Numbered from the stretch's first letter, positions 51,779-61,391 are shown. The stretch: 64,000 nt of DNA from Haloferax namakaokahaiae (GCF_042663225.1 NZ_JBHTAA010000001.1:186001-250000), one strand, 5' to 3'. Notes: generated by a model from the letters alone, not told the origin. Numbers and translations: made by a program.

Positions 51779-52444
51779 GTGACCGAATACGACGCGGTGC
51801 TGTTCGACAGCGACGGCGTGCTCGTCGAGCCACCGACCTACGAACCGATGGCCGATGCGACTCGCCGGACGTTCCGCTCGATGGGTGTCGGGGACGTGGC
51901 GCAGCCGCACATCGACGCCGTGGTTGACGACGAATCCCTCGACGCTGACAGTCTCGCAGAACTCTGTGCGGGCTACGACATCGACCCCACAGAATTCTGG
52001 GAGACCCGCGAGCGCTACGACGAGCAGTCGCAAATCGAGGCGTTTCGTGCGGGTACTCGGACCAGATACGACGACGTGTCGTCGCTCGCCGACGTTCGAC
52101 TGCCCTGCGGCGTCGTGAGCAACAACCACCACGCGATTATCGAGTTCAAACTCGACTTCTTCGAGATGGCACCGCTGTTCGAGACGCACTTCGGTCGTCC
52201 GCGGACGGTCGAGAGTTTGCGGTTGATGAAACCGAACCCGCACTACATCGAGCGGGCGATGGCCGACCTCGACGCGAGTTCAGCGCTCTACGTCGGCGAC
52301 AAAGAGAGCGACGTGCTCGCCGCCCATCGCGCCGGGTTGGATTCGGCGCTCATCCGCCGCGACTCGCTTCCGGCGGTGGAGTGCTCGGTGACGCCGACGC
52401 ACGAAATCGAGACGCTCGAAAGCATCTCTGAACTGGTGACGTAG
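51779..52444 (+). CDS. HAD-family hydrolase
   Basis: A 221-residue HAD hydrolase starting at GTG. Motif I is LFDSDGVLVEP (D-x-D), motif II CGVVSNNHHAII, motif III near KPNPHYI and motif IV YVGDKESDVLAAHRAGLD. It resembles phosphoglycolate phosphatase or beta-phosphoglucomutase-type enzymes; the substrate is unknown. The 3' end carries an 18 bp tandem duplication that repeats the end of the gene including the stop codon. Confidence 0.8.
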   Translation: MTEYDAVLFDSDGVLVEPPTYEPMADATRRTFRSMGVGDVAQPHIDAVVDDESLDADSLAELCAGYDIDPTEFWETRERYDEQSQIEAFRAGTRTRYDDVSSLADVRLPCGVVSNNHHAIIEFKLDFFEMAPLFETHFGRPRTVESLRLMKPNPHYIERAMADLDASSALYVGDKESDVLAAHRAGLDSALIRRDSLPAVECSVTPTHEIETLESISELVT

Positions 52445-52461
52445 CCTGAACTGGTGACGTA
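52428..52461. repeat. 16 bp direct repeat across the HAD gene stop
   Basis: CTGAACTGGTGACGTA occurs at 52428-52443 and 52446-52461 with a 2 bp spacer, an 18 bp period. The first copy encodes the end ELVT and the stop TAG; the second lies just after it and would read PELVT then TAA. This is a recent tandem duplication at the gene end. Confidence 0.9.
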
Positions 52462-52466
52462 ACGAC

Positions 52467-53888
52467 TCACTCCGCGGGCGCGACGTTCTGGTTCAGTCGG
52501 AACAGGTTGTCGGGGTCGTATTTCGCTTTAATCTCCGCCAACCGGTCGTAGTTACCGCCGAACATCGTCTGTGACGGGTCTTCGCCGAATCCGGGGAAGT
52601 TACCGTAGGCACCCGTCGTCCCCGCCATGCCGCGGAGTTCGGTGATGCCGTCGCGGACCCACGCGACGTTCTCGTCGTCCATCGCCGGGTCCTCCCAGTT
52701 GGCTTCGAAGGTCACCATGAACTCGCTGTTCCGGTGCCAGAACGCGGTTTCGTCGGGTGCGACGTCGCTGATTGCGCCGCCGAGGTGCCAGATATCGACC
52801 GTCGAGAGCGACGACGGACTGTCGTAGCCGTAGCGCTCGACGAGTTCGACGATGTCGTCCGAGAGGTCCTGCACGTAGGTCGCTTTCCAGTAGTAACGCA
52901 AGCCGTCGGGGTAGTCCTCGTCGAGCATCGACTGGAGTTCGGTGTACCGCATCGGCCCGCTGAGGTCGGCGATGGGCGTCGTCGTCTCGCGCAAGGCGCG
53001 GAACTCGTCTTCGGCATCGGTTCGGGACCCGTCGTAGCACCCGAGGAACGCGACGGCAGGCTCACCCCACGCCTCCTCCGGGAACTCCTCCATCTCGGGG
53101 ACGAGGAGGGAGAACGCCAGCACGCTCCCGTCTCGTGACGCAGACTCCGTGTAGTCGCGGAAGGCACGCAGGGCGGTCGTCGCTTCGTCACCCGGATGGA
53201 GGACGAACAGGGCGTTCACTTCGGGACCCACGTCGTGGAGTTCGTACTCGAAGGAGGTGACGACGCCGAAGTTGCCGCCGCCGCCGCGAATCGCCCAGAA
53301 GAGGTCGGGGTGCTCGGTCGGGCTCGCCGTCCTGACGGTGCCGTCCGCGGTGACGACTTCGGCCGCGGCGAGGTTGTCCATCGAGAGACCGTACTTCCGC
53401 CGGAGGTGGCCGACGCCGCCGTTGAGCGTGAGACCGGCGATGCCCGTCGCGGAGACGACGCCCAGCGCAGTGGCGAGACCGAACAGTTGCGTCTCTCTGT
53501 CCACGTCGCCAATCGTCGCGCCGCCCTGTGCTCGCGCCCGCTTTTCGTCCGCATCGACGAACACGGCGTTCATCTCCGAGAGGTCGATGACGAAACCGTC
53601 GTCGCAGATGGCGCTTCCGGAGACGTTGTGGCCGCCCCCGCGGACGGCGACCCGCAAGTCGTGATTGTGGGCGAACGTGATGGCGTCAACGACATCTGCA
53701 GTTCCGGCGCAGCGTGCGATAATCGCCGGTGACTTGTCTATCATCCCGTTCCAAATCGTTCGCGCCTCGTCGTACCGGTGGTCAGACGGGAGAATCACGT
53801 CGCCGTGGAACCCGTCGATGAAGTTCGAGAGGTCGTCTGCGAACAGTCCACCGCGTCTTTCGCTGGGTCTATCACTCTCCGATGACAT
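52467..53888 (-). CDS. FAD-binding oxidoreductase, BBE-like
   Basis: A 473-residue flavoprotein of the VAO/berberine-bridge-enzyme family. The FAD domain has ARCAGTADVVDAITFAHNHD, the covalent-FAD histidine in VRGGGHNVSG, LTLNGGVGHLRRKYG and AIRGGGGNFGVVTSFEYELH; the BBE tail is visible at the end (YGGNYDRLAEIKAKYDPDN-like). The second covalent cysteine, normally ahead of the V-G-x-G-G loop, is a non-Cys (VVSATGIAGL), so FAD is probably linked only to His. The family oxidises sugars or alcohols. A paralogue lies at 57840. Confidence 0.88.
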   Translation of the reverse strand: MSSESDRPSERRGGLFADDLSNFIDGFHGDVILPSDHRYDEARTIWNGMIDKSPAIIARCAGTADVVDAITFAHNHDLRVAVRGGGHNVSGSAICDDGFVIDLSEMNAVFVDADEKRARAQGGATIGDVDRETQLFGLATALGVVSATGIAGLTLNGGVGHLRRKYGLSMDNLAAAEVVTADGTVRTASPTEHPDLFWAIRGGGGNFGVVTSFEYELHDVGPEVNALFVLHPGDEATTALRAFRDYTESASRDGSVLAFSLLVPEMEEFPEEAWGEPAVAFLGCYDGSRTDAEDEFRALRETTTPIADLSGPMRYTELQSMLDEDYPDGLRYYWKATYVQDLSDDIVELVERYGYDSPSSLSTVDIWHLGGAISDVAPDETAFWHRNSEFMVTFEANWEDPAMDDENVAWVRDGITELRGMAGTTGAYGNFPGFGEDPSQTMFGGNYDRLAEIKAKYDPDNLFRLNQNVAPAE

Positions 53889-53972
53889 GTCATACAGTTC
53901 GTGAGAGGTGCGAATAGGCTAGTATGCAGACTCGGTCGGACAGTCACACCCCTGCGAACGACACCACTCAAA

Positions 53973-54833
53973 TCACATCTCTCGTGGTCGTGTTCCGTCC
54001 ACCGTCGAATTTTCGGCCACACGTTCCGCCACGAAGTGTCGGAGTTGCGCGGTGACGAACTCGGGGTTGTCGAGGTTCGAGGCGTGGCCCGCGTCCGGGA
54101 CCTCTTGGACGACGACGTCGGGCAGTTCGCGTCCCAACTTCTCGGCGTGGCGTTTGACGAACGCCAGTTCGTGTTCGCCGTAGAGGACGAGCGTCGGGAC
54201 GGTAATCGCCGAGAGGGAAATCGGAACCTCGTGGAACGACGCGAGGGCACGGATGACCTTGGCGAACTCCTCGGTGTCCATCTTCGGACCGTCGCGTCGG
54301 AGCGCCTCGACGTTCTCGTAGTCGCCGCCTGCTCGCCGCCCTTCGATTCGCTCTTGGAGCCACACCATCACCTTCTCGACTCGCTCGTAGCCGACGAGTC
54401 GGACGGGAAGAATCGTCGCCCGCAACAAGAGCGACCGCTGGAACCACTCGCGCCGGTCGAACAGTTCGGGCGTGAACGTATCGACGAGCACCAACCCGGA
54501 GATTCGGTCGGGGTACGTTGCGGCGTACGCTTGGGCGATACACCCGCCCATCGAGAGGCCACAGAGGACCGGCCGGTCGAGGTCGAGACCCGTGATGAAC
54601 GCGTCGAGGTCGGCGACGAACGTGTCGATAGAGTATCGCCGACGGACCGAGCGGCCGGTTCGGCCGTGGCCGCGAACGTCGTAGGCGAGCGTCCGATAGT
54701 CGTCTGCCAGGGCGTGTCGCTGGACGTCCCACTGGCGGTGGTCGAGAATCGCGCCGTGGACGAATACGATTGGATGCCCGCTCCCCGCCTCGACGTAGTA
54801 GGTGGTGGTGTCGGCGGTCTGAACGGATGGCAT
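53973..54833 (-). CDS. Alpha/beta hydrolase
   Basis: A 286-residue hydrolase. The oxyanion region is VFVHGAILDHRQW, the nucleophile is Ser94 in CGLSMGGCIAQ, the acid residue lies in YGEHELAF and the base in DAGHASNLDNPE. All three triad positions are present. It resembles lactonases or haloperoxidase-like hydrolases. Divergent from the Rph-like gene. Substrate unknown. Confidence 0.85.
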   Translation of the reverse strand: MPSVQTADTTTYYVEAGSGHPIVFVHGAILDHRQWDVQRHALADDYRTLAYDVRGHGRTGRSVRRRYSIDTFVADLDAFITGLDLDRPVLCGLSMGGCIAQAYAATYPDRISGLVLVDTFTPELFDRREWFQRSLLLRATILPVRLVGYERVEKVMVWLQERIEGRRAGGDYENVEALRRDGPKMDTEEFAKVIRALASFHEVPISLSAITVPTLVLYGEHELAFVKRHAEKLGRELPDVVVQEVPDAGHASNLDNPEFVTAQLRHFVAERVAENSTVDGTRPREM

Positions 54834-54939
54834 GCTCCTTCTACGCGACGCTCCGATTTGAGCCTATCTCGGAAGCGTTCGAACACCGACGGAGAACGGC
54901 TATCGTGCCCCGTCGCGTACGATTACGGGAGTGTCTGTG

Positions 54940-57660
54940 ATGGCTCAGTTTGTCCTCTCGTTGACGGAGACGGCGGCGGAAGCAGCCGAGCGAACTGGCG
55001 GGAAGGGAGCGAACCTCGCTCGGTTGGTCACCGCCGACCTGCCGGTCCGGTCGGGGTGGTGCGTGACGACCGACGCTTACCGAGCACTCGCGGACGACCC
55101 CGAAATCCAGACCGCACTCGCGTCGCTGGACGAACTGGAACCGGACGACACAGAGGAAGTCGCACGACAGAGCGCCGAACTCAGAGCGACTTTCGAAGCG
55201 CAGTCACTTCCACCAACCCTCCGAGAAGAAATCACGGCTTCCGTCGGCGACGACCAGACGACCTACGCGGTCCGGTCGAGTGCGACTGCCGAGGACCTTC
55301 CGACGGCGTCGTTCGCGGGCCAACACGAGACGTACCTCGGCGTCGGGAAAGCCGAGTTGGTCGAACGCGTCCGCGACTGCGTTGCGAGTCTGTTCACCGA
55401 GCGCGCCGTGACGTACCGGCTTCGAAACGGCATTTCGAACGCCGAGGTAGCGATGGCCGTCGTGATTCAGGAGATGGTCGATGCGGACGTTGCGGGCGTG
55501 CTCTTCACCGCCGACCCGGTCTCCGGAAACCGCCACGTCGCCTCGGTCGATGCCAACTTCGGTCTCGGCGATACGGTCGTCGCCGGCGATGTGTCGCCCG
55601 ACAACGCCCGAATCGACCGCCGAACCGGCGAGGTTCTCGACTACGAAATCGGCGAGAAACAGCGCGTGCTCCGACAGGTGCAGGGTCCACACGGCGGGAC
55701 CGATTTGGTTCTCCTGTCGGCCGAGGATCGAGCGTCGCGGGCGCTCTCGGACGCACAACTCCGCCGTCTCGTCGCGCTCGGCGAACGTGTCGAAACGCTG
55801 CTCGAACGACCGCAAGACATCGAGTGGGCACTCGTGGAAGATGAGTTCGTGCTCTTGCAGGCGCGGCCGATTACGTCGCTGTATCCGCTTCCGTCGCCGG
55901 TGCCGGACGACGGACGACTCCACGCCTACCTGAGCTTCGGACACGTGCAGGCGATGCCCGAGGCGTTGCCGCCGCTCGTCCTCGATTTCTGGATTGGGTT
56001 CATGGAGGGCGATGCGGACGCGTTCCGACAGAACGAGGGAGACGGACAAAGCGAGGGAGACGGACAGAACGAGGGAGACCCACGCTGGGCGGTCGAAGCG
56101 GGAAGTAGACTCTACGCCGACCTCACGCCGCTTCTCCGAATCGGGACGCTTCGCCGAGTCCTGCCCGGCCGAGTCGCGTCGGTGAGCGAACCCGCCGCCG
56201 ACGGACTGCGCGAACTTCTCGAAGACCGGCCCGACGCGTTTCCCGAACGCGGCCGAGTCGCGGATGCTCGCACGATTCTCGGCGCGGTTCGACGCGCGCC
56301 ACAGGACGTTCGAGCGGCGATAGGCGGATTCGTGAGACGGGGGACGAAAACGTTCCTCGCCGGTCCCACGGACCCGAAGACCGAACGACGGTGGGTCGAG
56401 AACTGGGGACGCGAGTTCGCAACGACTGTCCGCGAACCCGCGACGACTTCCGAGCGCGTTCGCGTCGTGTTCGACGACCTCGATTTCTCGATGGTTCTCG
56501 TCGGCCCGCTCGCTCGAATCGGGTCGCAACTGATTGCCGCCGTGGTCGCACGGAGACTCCTCGTTCGTCTCGTCCCCGACGCAGACGCCGACATCGACGA
56601 GATTGGGAAGGGATTCGACACCGAGCTCGTCACGCAGATGAACCAGCGTCTCGGCGACATCGCCGACCTCGCCCGCGCGTCGCCGGGGGTCCGAGACGCC
56701 CTCAGAAACGACGCCTCGCTCGCCGAACTCGAATCGGTTGCGGGCGGCCCGGAATTCACCCGCGCGCTGGACGACTTCCTCGCCGACTTCGGTCACCGTG
56801 GGAGCGGTGAAATCGACCTCAGTCGCCCCCGCTGGAACGACGACCCGGCGACGTTGCTTCGAACCGTTCGGAGCAACCTCGAACGGACCGAGTCGGGGAC
56901 ACACCGCGACCACTTCGAGCGATTGGAACGCGATGCGGCGGCGGCGAGCACGAGGCTCGAAGCACGCACCGGACGCGGCCGACTCGGTCCATTCAAGGCG
57001 GCGCTCGTTCGGCGATTGATTCGAACGTATCGGGGTGCGATTCCGTTCCGGGAGTACCCGAAACACGGCGTCGCGCACCTGTTCGCGGCCATCCACGAGA
57101 CGCTCGCAGATGCGGGCGAGGAGCTCGCAGACGCGGGCATTCTCGACTCCCCTACCGACGTGTGGTACCTCCGGAAAGACGAACTGCTCGCCGCGCTGGA
57201 GTCGGGGACTGCTCCGACGGCCGATATCGACGCTCGTCGCAGAAGGCACGCCCGTCACGCGTCGTTGACGCCGCCAGCGTTGCTCACGAGTGAGGGCGAG
57301 ACACCGATGGGCGCGAGTGTCGCAGACGTACCAGAGAACACGCTCACGGGGACACCCGTCTCGGCGGGCGTCGTCGAAGGCGTGGCACGCGTCGTCCGCG
57401 ACCCGGCGGGGGAGACACTCAACCCGGGCGAGATTCTCGTCGCGCCATCGACCGACCCCGGATGGACGCCGCTGTTCTTGAATGCCGCGGGGTTGGTCAT
57501 GGAGGTCGGCGGGCGAATGACCCACGGTGCGCTCGTCGCCCGAGAGTACGGCATCCCGGCCGTCGCCGCCGTCTCCGGTGCTACCGCGTCGATTCACTCC
57601 GGCGAACGAATTCGCATCGATGGGACACGTGGAACGGTCGAACTGCTCGACAGCACGTGA
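54940..57660 (+). CDS. Rifampin-phosphotransferase-like three-domain protein
   Basis: A 906-residue protein often labelled PEP synthase. The N-terminal PEPS-like ATP-binding domain (about 1-310) has AVRSSATAEDLPTASFAGQH; the middle (about 320-780) is an alpha-rich domain; the C-terminal swivelling phosphohistidine domain (about 800-906) has GGRMTHGALVAREYGIPAVA with the catalytic His near 862. There is no PEP-binding TIM barrel, so it cannot be a true PEP synthase. The domain order is that of rifampin phosphotransferase (Rph). The rifamycin target is bacterial, so the natural substrate here is unknown. An in-frame repeat of NEGDGQ-type hexapeptides lies near residue 370. The ATG at 54940 is used; GTG 54931 is possible. 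Confidence 0.85.
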   Translation: MAQFVLSLTETAAEAAERTGGKGANLARLVTADLPVRSGWCVTTDAYRALADDPEIQTALASLDELEPDDTEEVARQSAELRATFEAQSLPPTLREEITASVGDDQTTYAVRSSATAEDLPTASFAGQHETYLGVGKAELVERVRDCVASLFTERAVTYRLRNGISNAEVAMAVVIQEMVDADVAGVLFTADPVSGNRHVASVDANFGLGDTVVAGDVSPDNARIDRRTGEVLDYEIGEKQRVLRQVQGPHGGTDLVLLSAEDRASRALSDAQLRRLVALGERVETLLERPQDIEWALVEDEFVLLQARPITSLYPLPSPVPDDGRLHAYLSFGHVQAMPEALPPLVLDFWIGFMEGDADAFRQNEGDGQSEGDGQNEGDPRWAVEAGSRLYADLTPLLRIGTLRRVLPGRVASVSEPAADGLRELLEDRPDAFPERGRVADARTILGAVRRAPQDVRAAIGGFVRRGTKTFLAGPTDPKTERRWVENWGREFATTVREPATTSERVRVVFDDLDFSMVLVGPLARIGSQLIAAVVARRLLVRLVPDADADIDEIGKGFDTELVTQMNQRLGDIADLARASPGVRDALRNDASLAELESVAGGPEFTRALDDFLADFGHRGSGEIDLSRPRWNDDPATLLRTVRSNLERTESGTHRDHFERLERDAAAASTRLEARTGRGRLGPFKAALVRRLIRTYRGAIPFREYPKHGVAHLFAAIHETLADAGEELADAGILDSPTDVWYLRKDELLAALESGTAPTADIDARRRRHARHASLTPPALLTSEGETPMGASVADVPENTLTGTPVSAGVVEGVARVVRDPAGETLNPGEILVAPSTDPGWTPLFLNAAGLVMEVGGRMTHGALVAREYGIPAVAAVSGATASIHSGERIRIDGTRGTVELLDST
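56031..56079 (+). repeat. 18 bp in-frame tandem repeat inside the Rph-like gene
   Basis: Units gaacgagggagacggaca (56031-56048) and aagcgagggagacggaca (56049-56066) and a partial third (56067-56079) encode repeated N/S-E-G-D-G-Q. It lies in a linker between the ATP domain and the middle domain, where length change should be tolerated. Confidence 0.85.
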
Positions 57661-57839
57661 ACGGGTCTATCGACGCTTCGAGAGGCAGTACACCGATTCG
57701 TGAACGTCGGGAGTTGTGGCACGTGCGTCAATAGCTAACATCTGACAGTGCGTATCTCAACTAATCCTGTACCGCGAGGTATCACACGCAGGTAGTGCGC
57801 AGAGTGCGACAGAACGCGGAGAAAGTGGAGTCACAGGCT

Positions 57840-59228
57840 ATGGCAACAGCAGCAGGCGACGACAGTGGAGCAATCGAACAACTACAGCAGCAACTGAGAG
57901 GCGAACTCATCCAACCGGACGACCCCGCCTACGACGAGGCGCGGACGATTTACAACGCGATGATAGACACGCGGCCGCGCTTTATCGCCCGATGTACCGA
58001 CGTTGCGGACGTGATTGCCGCGGTCAACTTCGGCCGGGAGCAACAACTCGATACGGCGATTCGCAGTGGCGGTCACAACGGTCCCGGTCTCTCGCTGGTC
58101 GAAGACGGCCTCGTCATCGACCTCTCGGAGATGAAAGGCATTCAGGTGGATGCCGACGCGCGGACCGTCCGCGTCGAACCCGGGTGCACGTGGGGCGACG
58201 TGGACCACGCGACACACGCCTTCGGACTGGCGACGGTGAGCGGCGTCATCTCGACGACGGGCGTCGGCGGACTCACCCTCGGCGGCGGACACGGCTATCT
58301 GAGTCGGAAGTACGGACTGACCATCGACAACCTTCGGAGCGCGGACGTGGTGTTGGCAGACGGTCAACTCGTCCACGCGAACGAAGACGAGAATTCGGAC
58401 CTCTTCTGGGCGATTCGCGGCGGCGGCGGCAACTTCGGCGTCGTCACCTCCTTCGAGTTCGACCTGCACCCGGTCGAGAACGTCATCGCCGGCCCGATGT
58501 TCTGGCCCATCGACCAACTCGAACCGACGATGCGGTGGTACAACGAGTGGTTACCGCAGGCCCCGGAAGACGTCTACGCGTTCTACCTCATCGCAGAGGT
58601 TCCGGGCGACCCGTTCCCGCCGGAGATTCACGGCGAAAAGGTGTGTGGCTTGATGTGGTGTCACCTCGGCTCGCAGGAGGCGGCCGACGAAGCGTTGCAA
58701 CAGGCCCGCGAAGCGGCAGAACCGCTGTTCGAACACGTCGGCGAGATGCCGTATCCGGCACTCCAGAGCATGTTCGACGCGCTGTATCCGGAAGGCGACC
58801 AGTGGTATTGGAAAGGCGACTTCGTCCGTGAAATCACGGACGAGGCAATCGAAGCACACGAGCGCTTCGCCGAGGTTCCGACGCCGCAATCGACGGCCCA
58901 CCTCTACCCAATCGACGGGGCCGTCCACGACGTTGACCCGGACGAGACCGCGTGGGCCGAACGCGACGCGAACTGGTCGATGGTCATCGTCGGCGTCGAT
59001 TCCGACCCATCGAAAGCCGACGAGATAACGCAGTGGACCAAAGACTACTATGACGCGGTCCACCCGCACACGGAAGGTGCGGCGTACGTCAACTTCATGA
59101 TGGAGGAGGGTGCCGAGAGAATCCAAGCGACTTACGGCGACAACTACGACCGCTTGCAGGAGGTCAAATCGAAGTACGACCCGGATAACTTCTTCCACGT
59201 CAACCAGAACGTCACGCCCTCGACGTGA
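57840..59228 (+). CDS. FAD-binding oxidoreductase, BBE-like (second paralogue)
   Basis: A 462-residue relative of the oxidase at 52467. The FAD histidine lies in AIRSGGHNGPGLSLV. The usual second covalent cysteine is replaced (SGVISTTGVGGLTL), and the FAD domain has AIRGGGGNFGVVTSFEFDLH. The BBE tail ends YDPDNFFHVNQNVTP. The start ATG 57840 gives MATAAGDDSGAIEQLQQQ. Divergence is substantial outside the FAD loops, so this is an old duplication. Substrate unknown. Confidence 0.88.
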   Translation: MATAAGDDSGAIEQLQQQLRGELIQPDDPAYDEARTIYNAMIDTRPRFIARCTDVADVIAAVNFGREQQLDTAIRSGGHNGPGLSLVEDGLVIDLSEMKGIQVDADARTVRVEPGCTWGDVDHATHAFGLATVSGVISTTGVGGLTLGGGHGYLSRKYGLTIDNLRSADVVLADGQLVHANEDENSDLFWAIRGGGGNFGVVTSFEFDLHPVENVIAGPMFWPIDQLEPTMRWYNEWLPQAPEDVYAFYLIAEVPGDPFPPEIHGEKVCGLMWCHLGSQEAADEALQQAREAAEPLFEHVGEMPYPALQSMFDALYPEGDQWYWKGDFVREITDEAIEAHERFAEVPTPQSTAHLYPIDGAVHDVDPDETAWAERDANWSMVIVGVDSDPSKADEITQWTKDYYDAVHPHTEGAAYVNFMMEEGAERIQATYGDNYDRLQEVKSKYDPDNFFHVNQNVTPST

Positions 59229-59425
59229 GAGGGGAGTTCTGGTCGATGAATTTTTCCACGCGAGTACGGTGGTCGTGAGACGCTGTTGGGCGACTGATAA
59301 TTTCCTATTAAGCTATCTTTCACGCCCGAACGATATTCAAATTTGATTGACTTCTAGTATTAATGGGCATATATTGCAACCGACTACGTTTTATTGTACG
59401 ATTACGGACCAAGGACCAATCGAGC

Positions 59426-60040
59426 ATGAACGGCGACAAACCCTACGAAGACCCGATTGCTGCGGCTATCCTCGGCGACTCTCCCTACGAACGCCTCCGC
59501 GTCGGGCGGTATGCGCTCTTCAAACAGCCCCTCTCACGAAAACTCGTCTGGCAGAGCATGATCTTCTCCACGTTGGCGCTCGTCGTGCCGCTGACGATGA
59601 CGTTGCCGACATCGACCCAGCAACTCTTTTCGAGCGACGACCTCCTCCTGGCGACGCCGAAGATTCTCCTGCTCGGTGCGTTCGGCGTCGGCGTCGTCTC
59701 CGTGTCCGCGCTCGCACTGACGTACGTGGGCTATCGCCGCGTCACGGCACCCGACGGCTTGACCGAACGCGAGGCCTGCAAACTGCTCGATATCGAAGAC
59801 GCCGCCTCGGTCGTCAGCCTCGTCACGGGCGCGCTCGCCGTCGGTATCGTCGTCGGTATCTTCCTCCTCGGACTCGGCGGTGACGCAGCGATGTCGATGT
59901 TCCTCTCGCTGGGCGGCGAGAACCCGTTCGCGCCGACGGCGATGCCGGTGTCCGTCCTCGGTGTCGGTCTCGCCACGAGCACGTTGGCGGTCGTCTTCTA
60001 CGCCCTGAGTCGGTTGTTCGACCGGCGTCTCTCGGCCTGA
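59426..60040 (+). CDS. Four-helix membrane protein, hypothetical
   Basis: A 204-residue protein with helices near residues 42-62, 76-98, 130-150 and 168-190 and a soluble loop RRVTAPDGLTEREACKLLDI. The N-terminus NGDKPYEDPIAAAILG is soluble. Family not recognised. The ATG at 59426 is selected because a TATA-like tttattg (about 59388) precedes it by some 35 nt. Confidence 0.6.
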   Translation: MNGDKPYEDPIAAAILGDSPYERLRVGRYALFKQPLSRKLVWQSMIFSTLALVVPLTMTLPTSTQQLFSSDDLLLATPKILLLGAFGVGVVSVSALALTYVGYRRVTAPDGLTEREACKLLDIEDAASVVSLVTGALAVGIVVGIFLLGLGGDAAMSMFLSLGGENPFAPTAMPVSVLGVGLATSTLAVVFYALSRLFDRRLSA

Positions 60041-60359
60041 GACAGCTTTCGACGCCGTTTCGCTCTCGGGTTCGACAGCGTGGGTGGCAACCGAACGGTA
60101 TCAGCGTCATCTACCCCCCGTTCGCTCTCCGGCTTCATCGTTCTCGTCAGCGGTCTCGTGGACGCCGCCAGAGAGAATACACGAATACGGCGCGAGGTGT
60201 CTATCTATTGTCCATACGTTCCGAACTAATTGGCGAAATACCTAACACATCCTGCGTTGACCACACTGCTATCGACATATGACTCGTCACCGGGACGGTT
60301 GCTGAGGCTGTGCCAGTGTCGATGTCCGACCAACGATGACGTGTTCATCCCCTCGGAGA
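60041..60359. other. Intergenic region before the PAS kinase
   Basis: About 320 bases without a convincing gene. An AT-rich segment (gaactaattggcgaaatac, 60223-60241) may hold the kinase promoter with a long leader. An 8-codon frame (ATG 60279 to TGA 60305) is present but nothing marks it as real. Confidence 0.4.
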
Positions 60360-61391
60360 ATGCCTGAATACCACGAAATATTCGAAAAAATCCCAGACGG
60401 CGTCGTCATCCACGAGCCGACGACTGGGGCAATCGTCGATACGAACGAGCAGTTCTGTCAGATGCTCGGCTACCGCCGCGAAGAGCTTCTCGAACTGAAC
60501 TTCGCCGAGATACATCCAAAAGACGGGCAGTACACGGCCCAAGAAGCCGAGGACCTGGTCCGAAAGGCGGCGTTGGACGGAACACAGAGCTTCGAGTGGG
60601 AGACGATGACGAAGTCGGGCGACGTACTCCCGGTCGAAGTTCACCTCCGCGAGACGACCATCACGGGTGAAAAACGGGTTCTCGCGGTCGTCCGGGACAT
60701 CACCGAGCGAAAGACACGACAGCAGGAACTCGAACTCCAGAACGAGCGCCTCGAACGGTTCTCCAGCATCGTCTCACACGACCTTCGAAACCCGCTCAAC
60801 GTCGCCCAAGGACGACTCGAACTGGCGCGAGAGGTGAGCGACAACGACCACCTCGAAATCGTCGCACGAGCACACGAACGGATGGAGACGCTCATCGACG
60901 ACTTGCTCTTGCTCGCTCGTGAAGGGACGACGGCGATGGAGACCCAAACCGTCGAACTCGCCGACCGCGCGACGACGGCGTGGTCGAACCTCAACTCCGG
61001 GGGTGCGACGTTAGACGTCGGCGTAGACAGCGCGATTCACGCAGACCCGAGACGCCTCGACCAACTCTTCGAGAACCTCTTTCGAAACGCGCTGGAACAC
61101 GGCAGGACGGAGCAAGCGGTCTCGGACGGCGGCAACGGTGACGACAGCGTGACCGTCACCGTCGGCACCACCGACGACGGCTTTTACGTCGGAGACGACG
61201 GTCCGGGCGTCCCCTTCGACCAGCGCGAACAGGTGTTCGAACCCGGCCATTCGACGTCGGCCAACGGGACGGGATTCGGTCTGAGCATCGTCTCCGAAAT
61301 CGTCTCGAATCACGGGTGGGAGATTCACCTCACCGAGAGCGACGGCGGTGGAGCACGCTTCGAGATAACTGGTGTCGAATTCATCGAGTGA
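60360..61391 (+). CDS. PAS-domain sensor histidine kinase
   Basis: A 343-residue soluble kinase. The PAS domain (residues 1-120) has TGAIVDTNEQFCQMLGYRRE and ends VVRDITERK, and the HisKA domain has His140 in RFSSIVSHDLRNPLNVAQG. The N-box (NLFRNALEHG), G1 (DDGPGVPF) and G2 (GTGFGLSIV) motifs are intact. It differs in subfamily from the kinase at 459, whose H-box is RHNVRND. The ATG at 60360 is preferred to 60336. No response regulator adjacent. Confidence 0.9.
   Translation: MPEYHEIFEKIPDGVVIHEPTTGAIVDTNEQFCQMLGYRREELLELNFAEIHPKDGQYTAQEAEDLVRKAALDGTQSFEWETMTKSGDVLPVEVHLRETTITGEKRVLAVVRDITERKTRQQELELQNERLERFSSIVSHDLRNPLNVAQGRLELAREVSDNDHLEIVARAHERMETLIDDLLLLAREGTTAMETQTVELADRATTAWSNLNSGGATLDVGVDSAIHADPRRLDQLFENLFRNALEHGRTEQAVSDGGNGDDSVTVTVGTTDDGFYVGDDGPGVPFDQREQVFEPGHSTSANGTGFGLSIVSEIVSNHGWEIHLTESDGGGARFEITGVEFIE

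Noticed and set aside
55204..57597. Long open frame antisense to the Rph-like gene
   Set aside because: Basic, Arg-rich shadow of a gene with clear domains on the plus strand.
54940..57660. Genuine phosphoenolpyruvate synthase
   Set aside because: The PEP-binding barrel is missing and the His domain is C-terminal, unlike PEP synthase.
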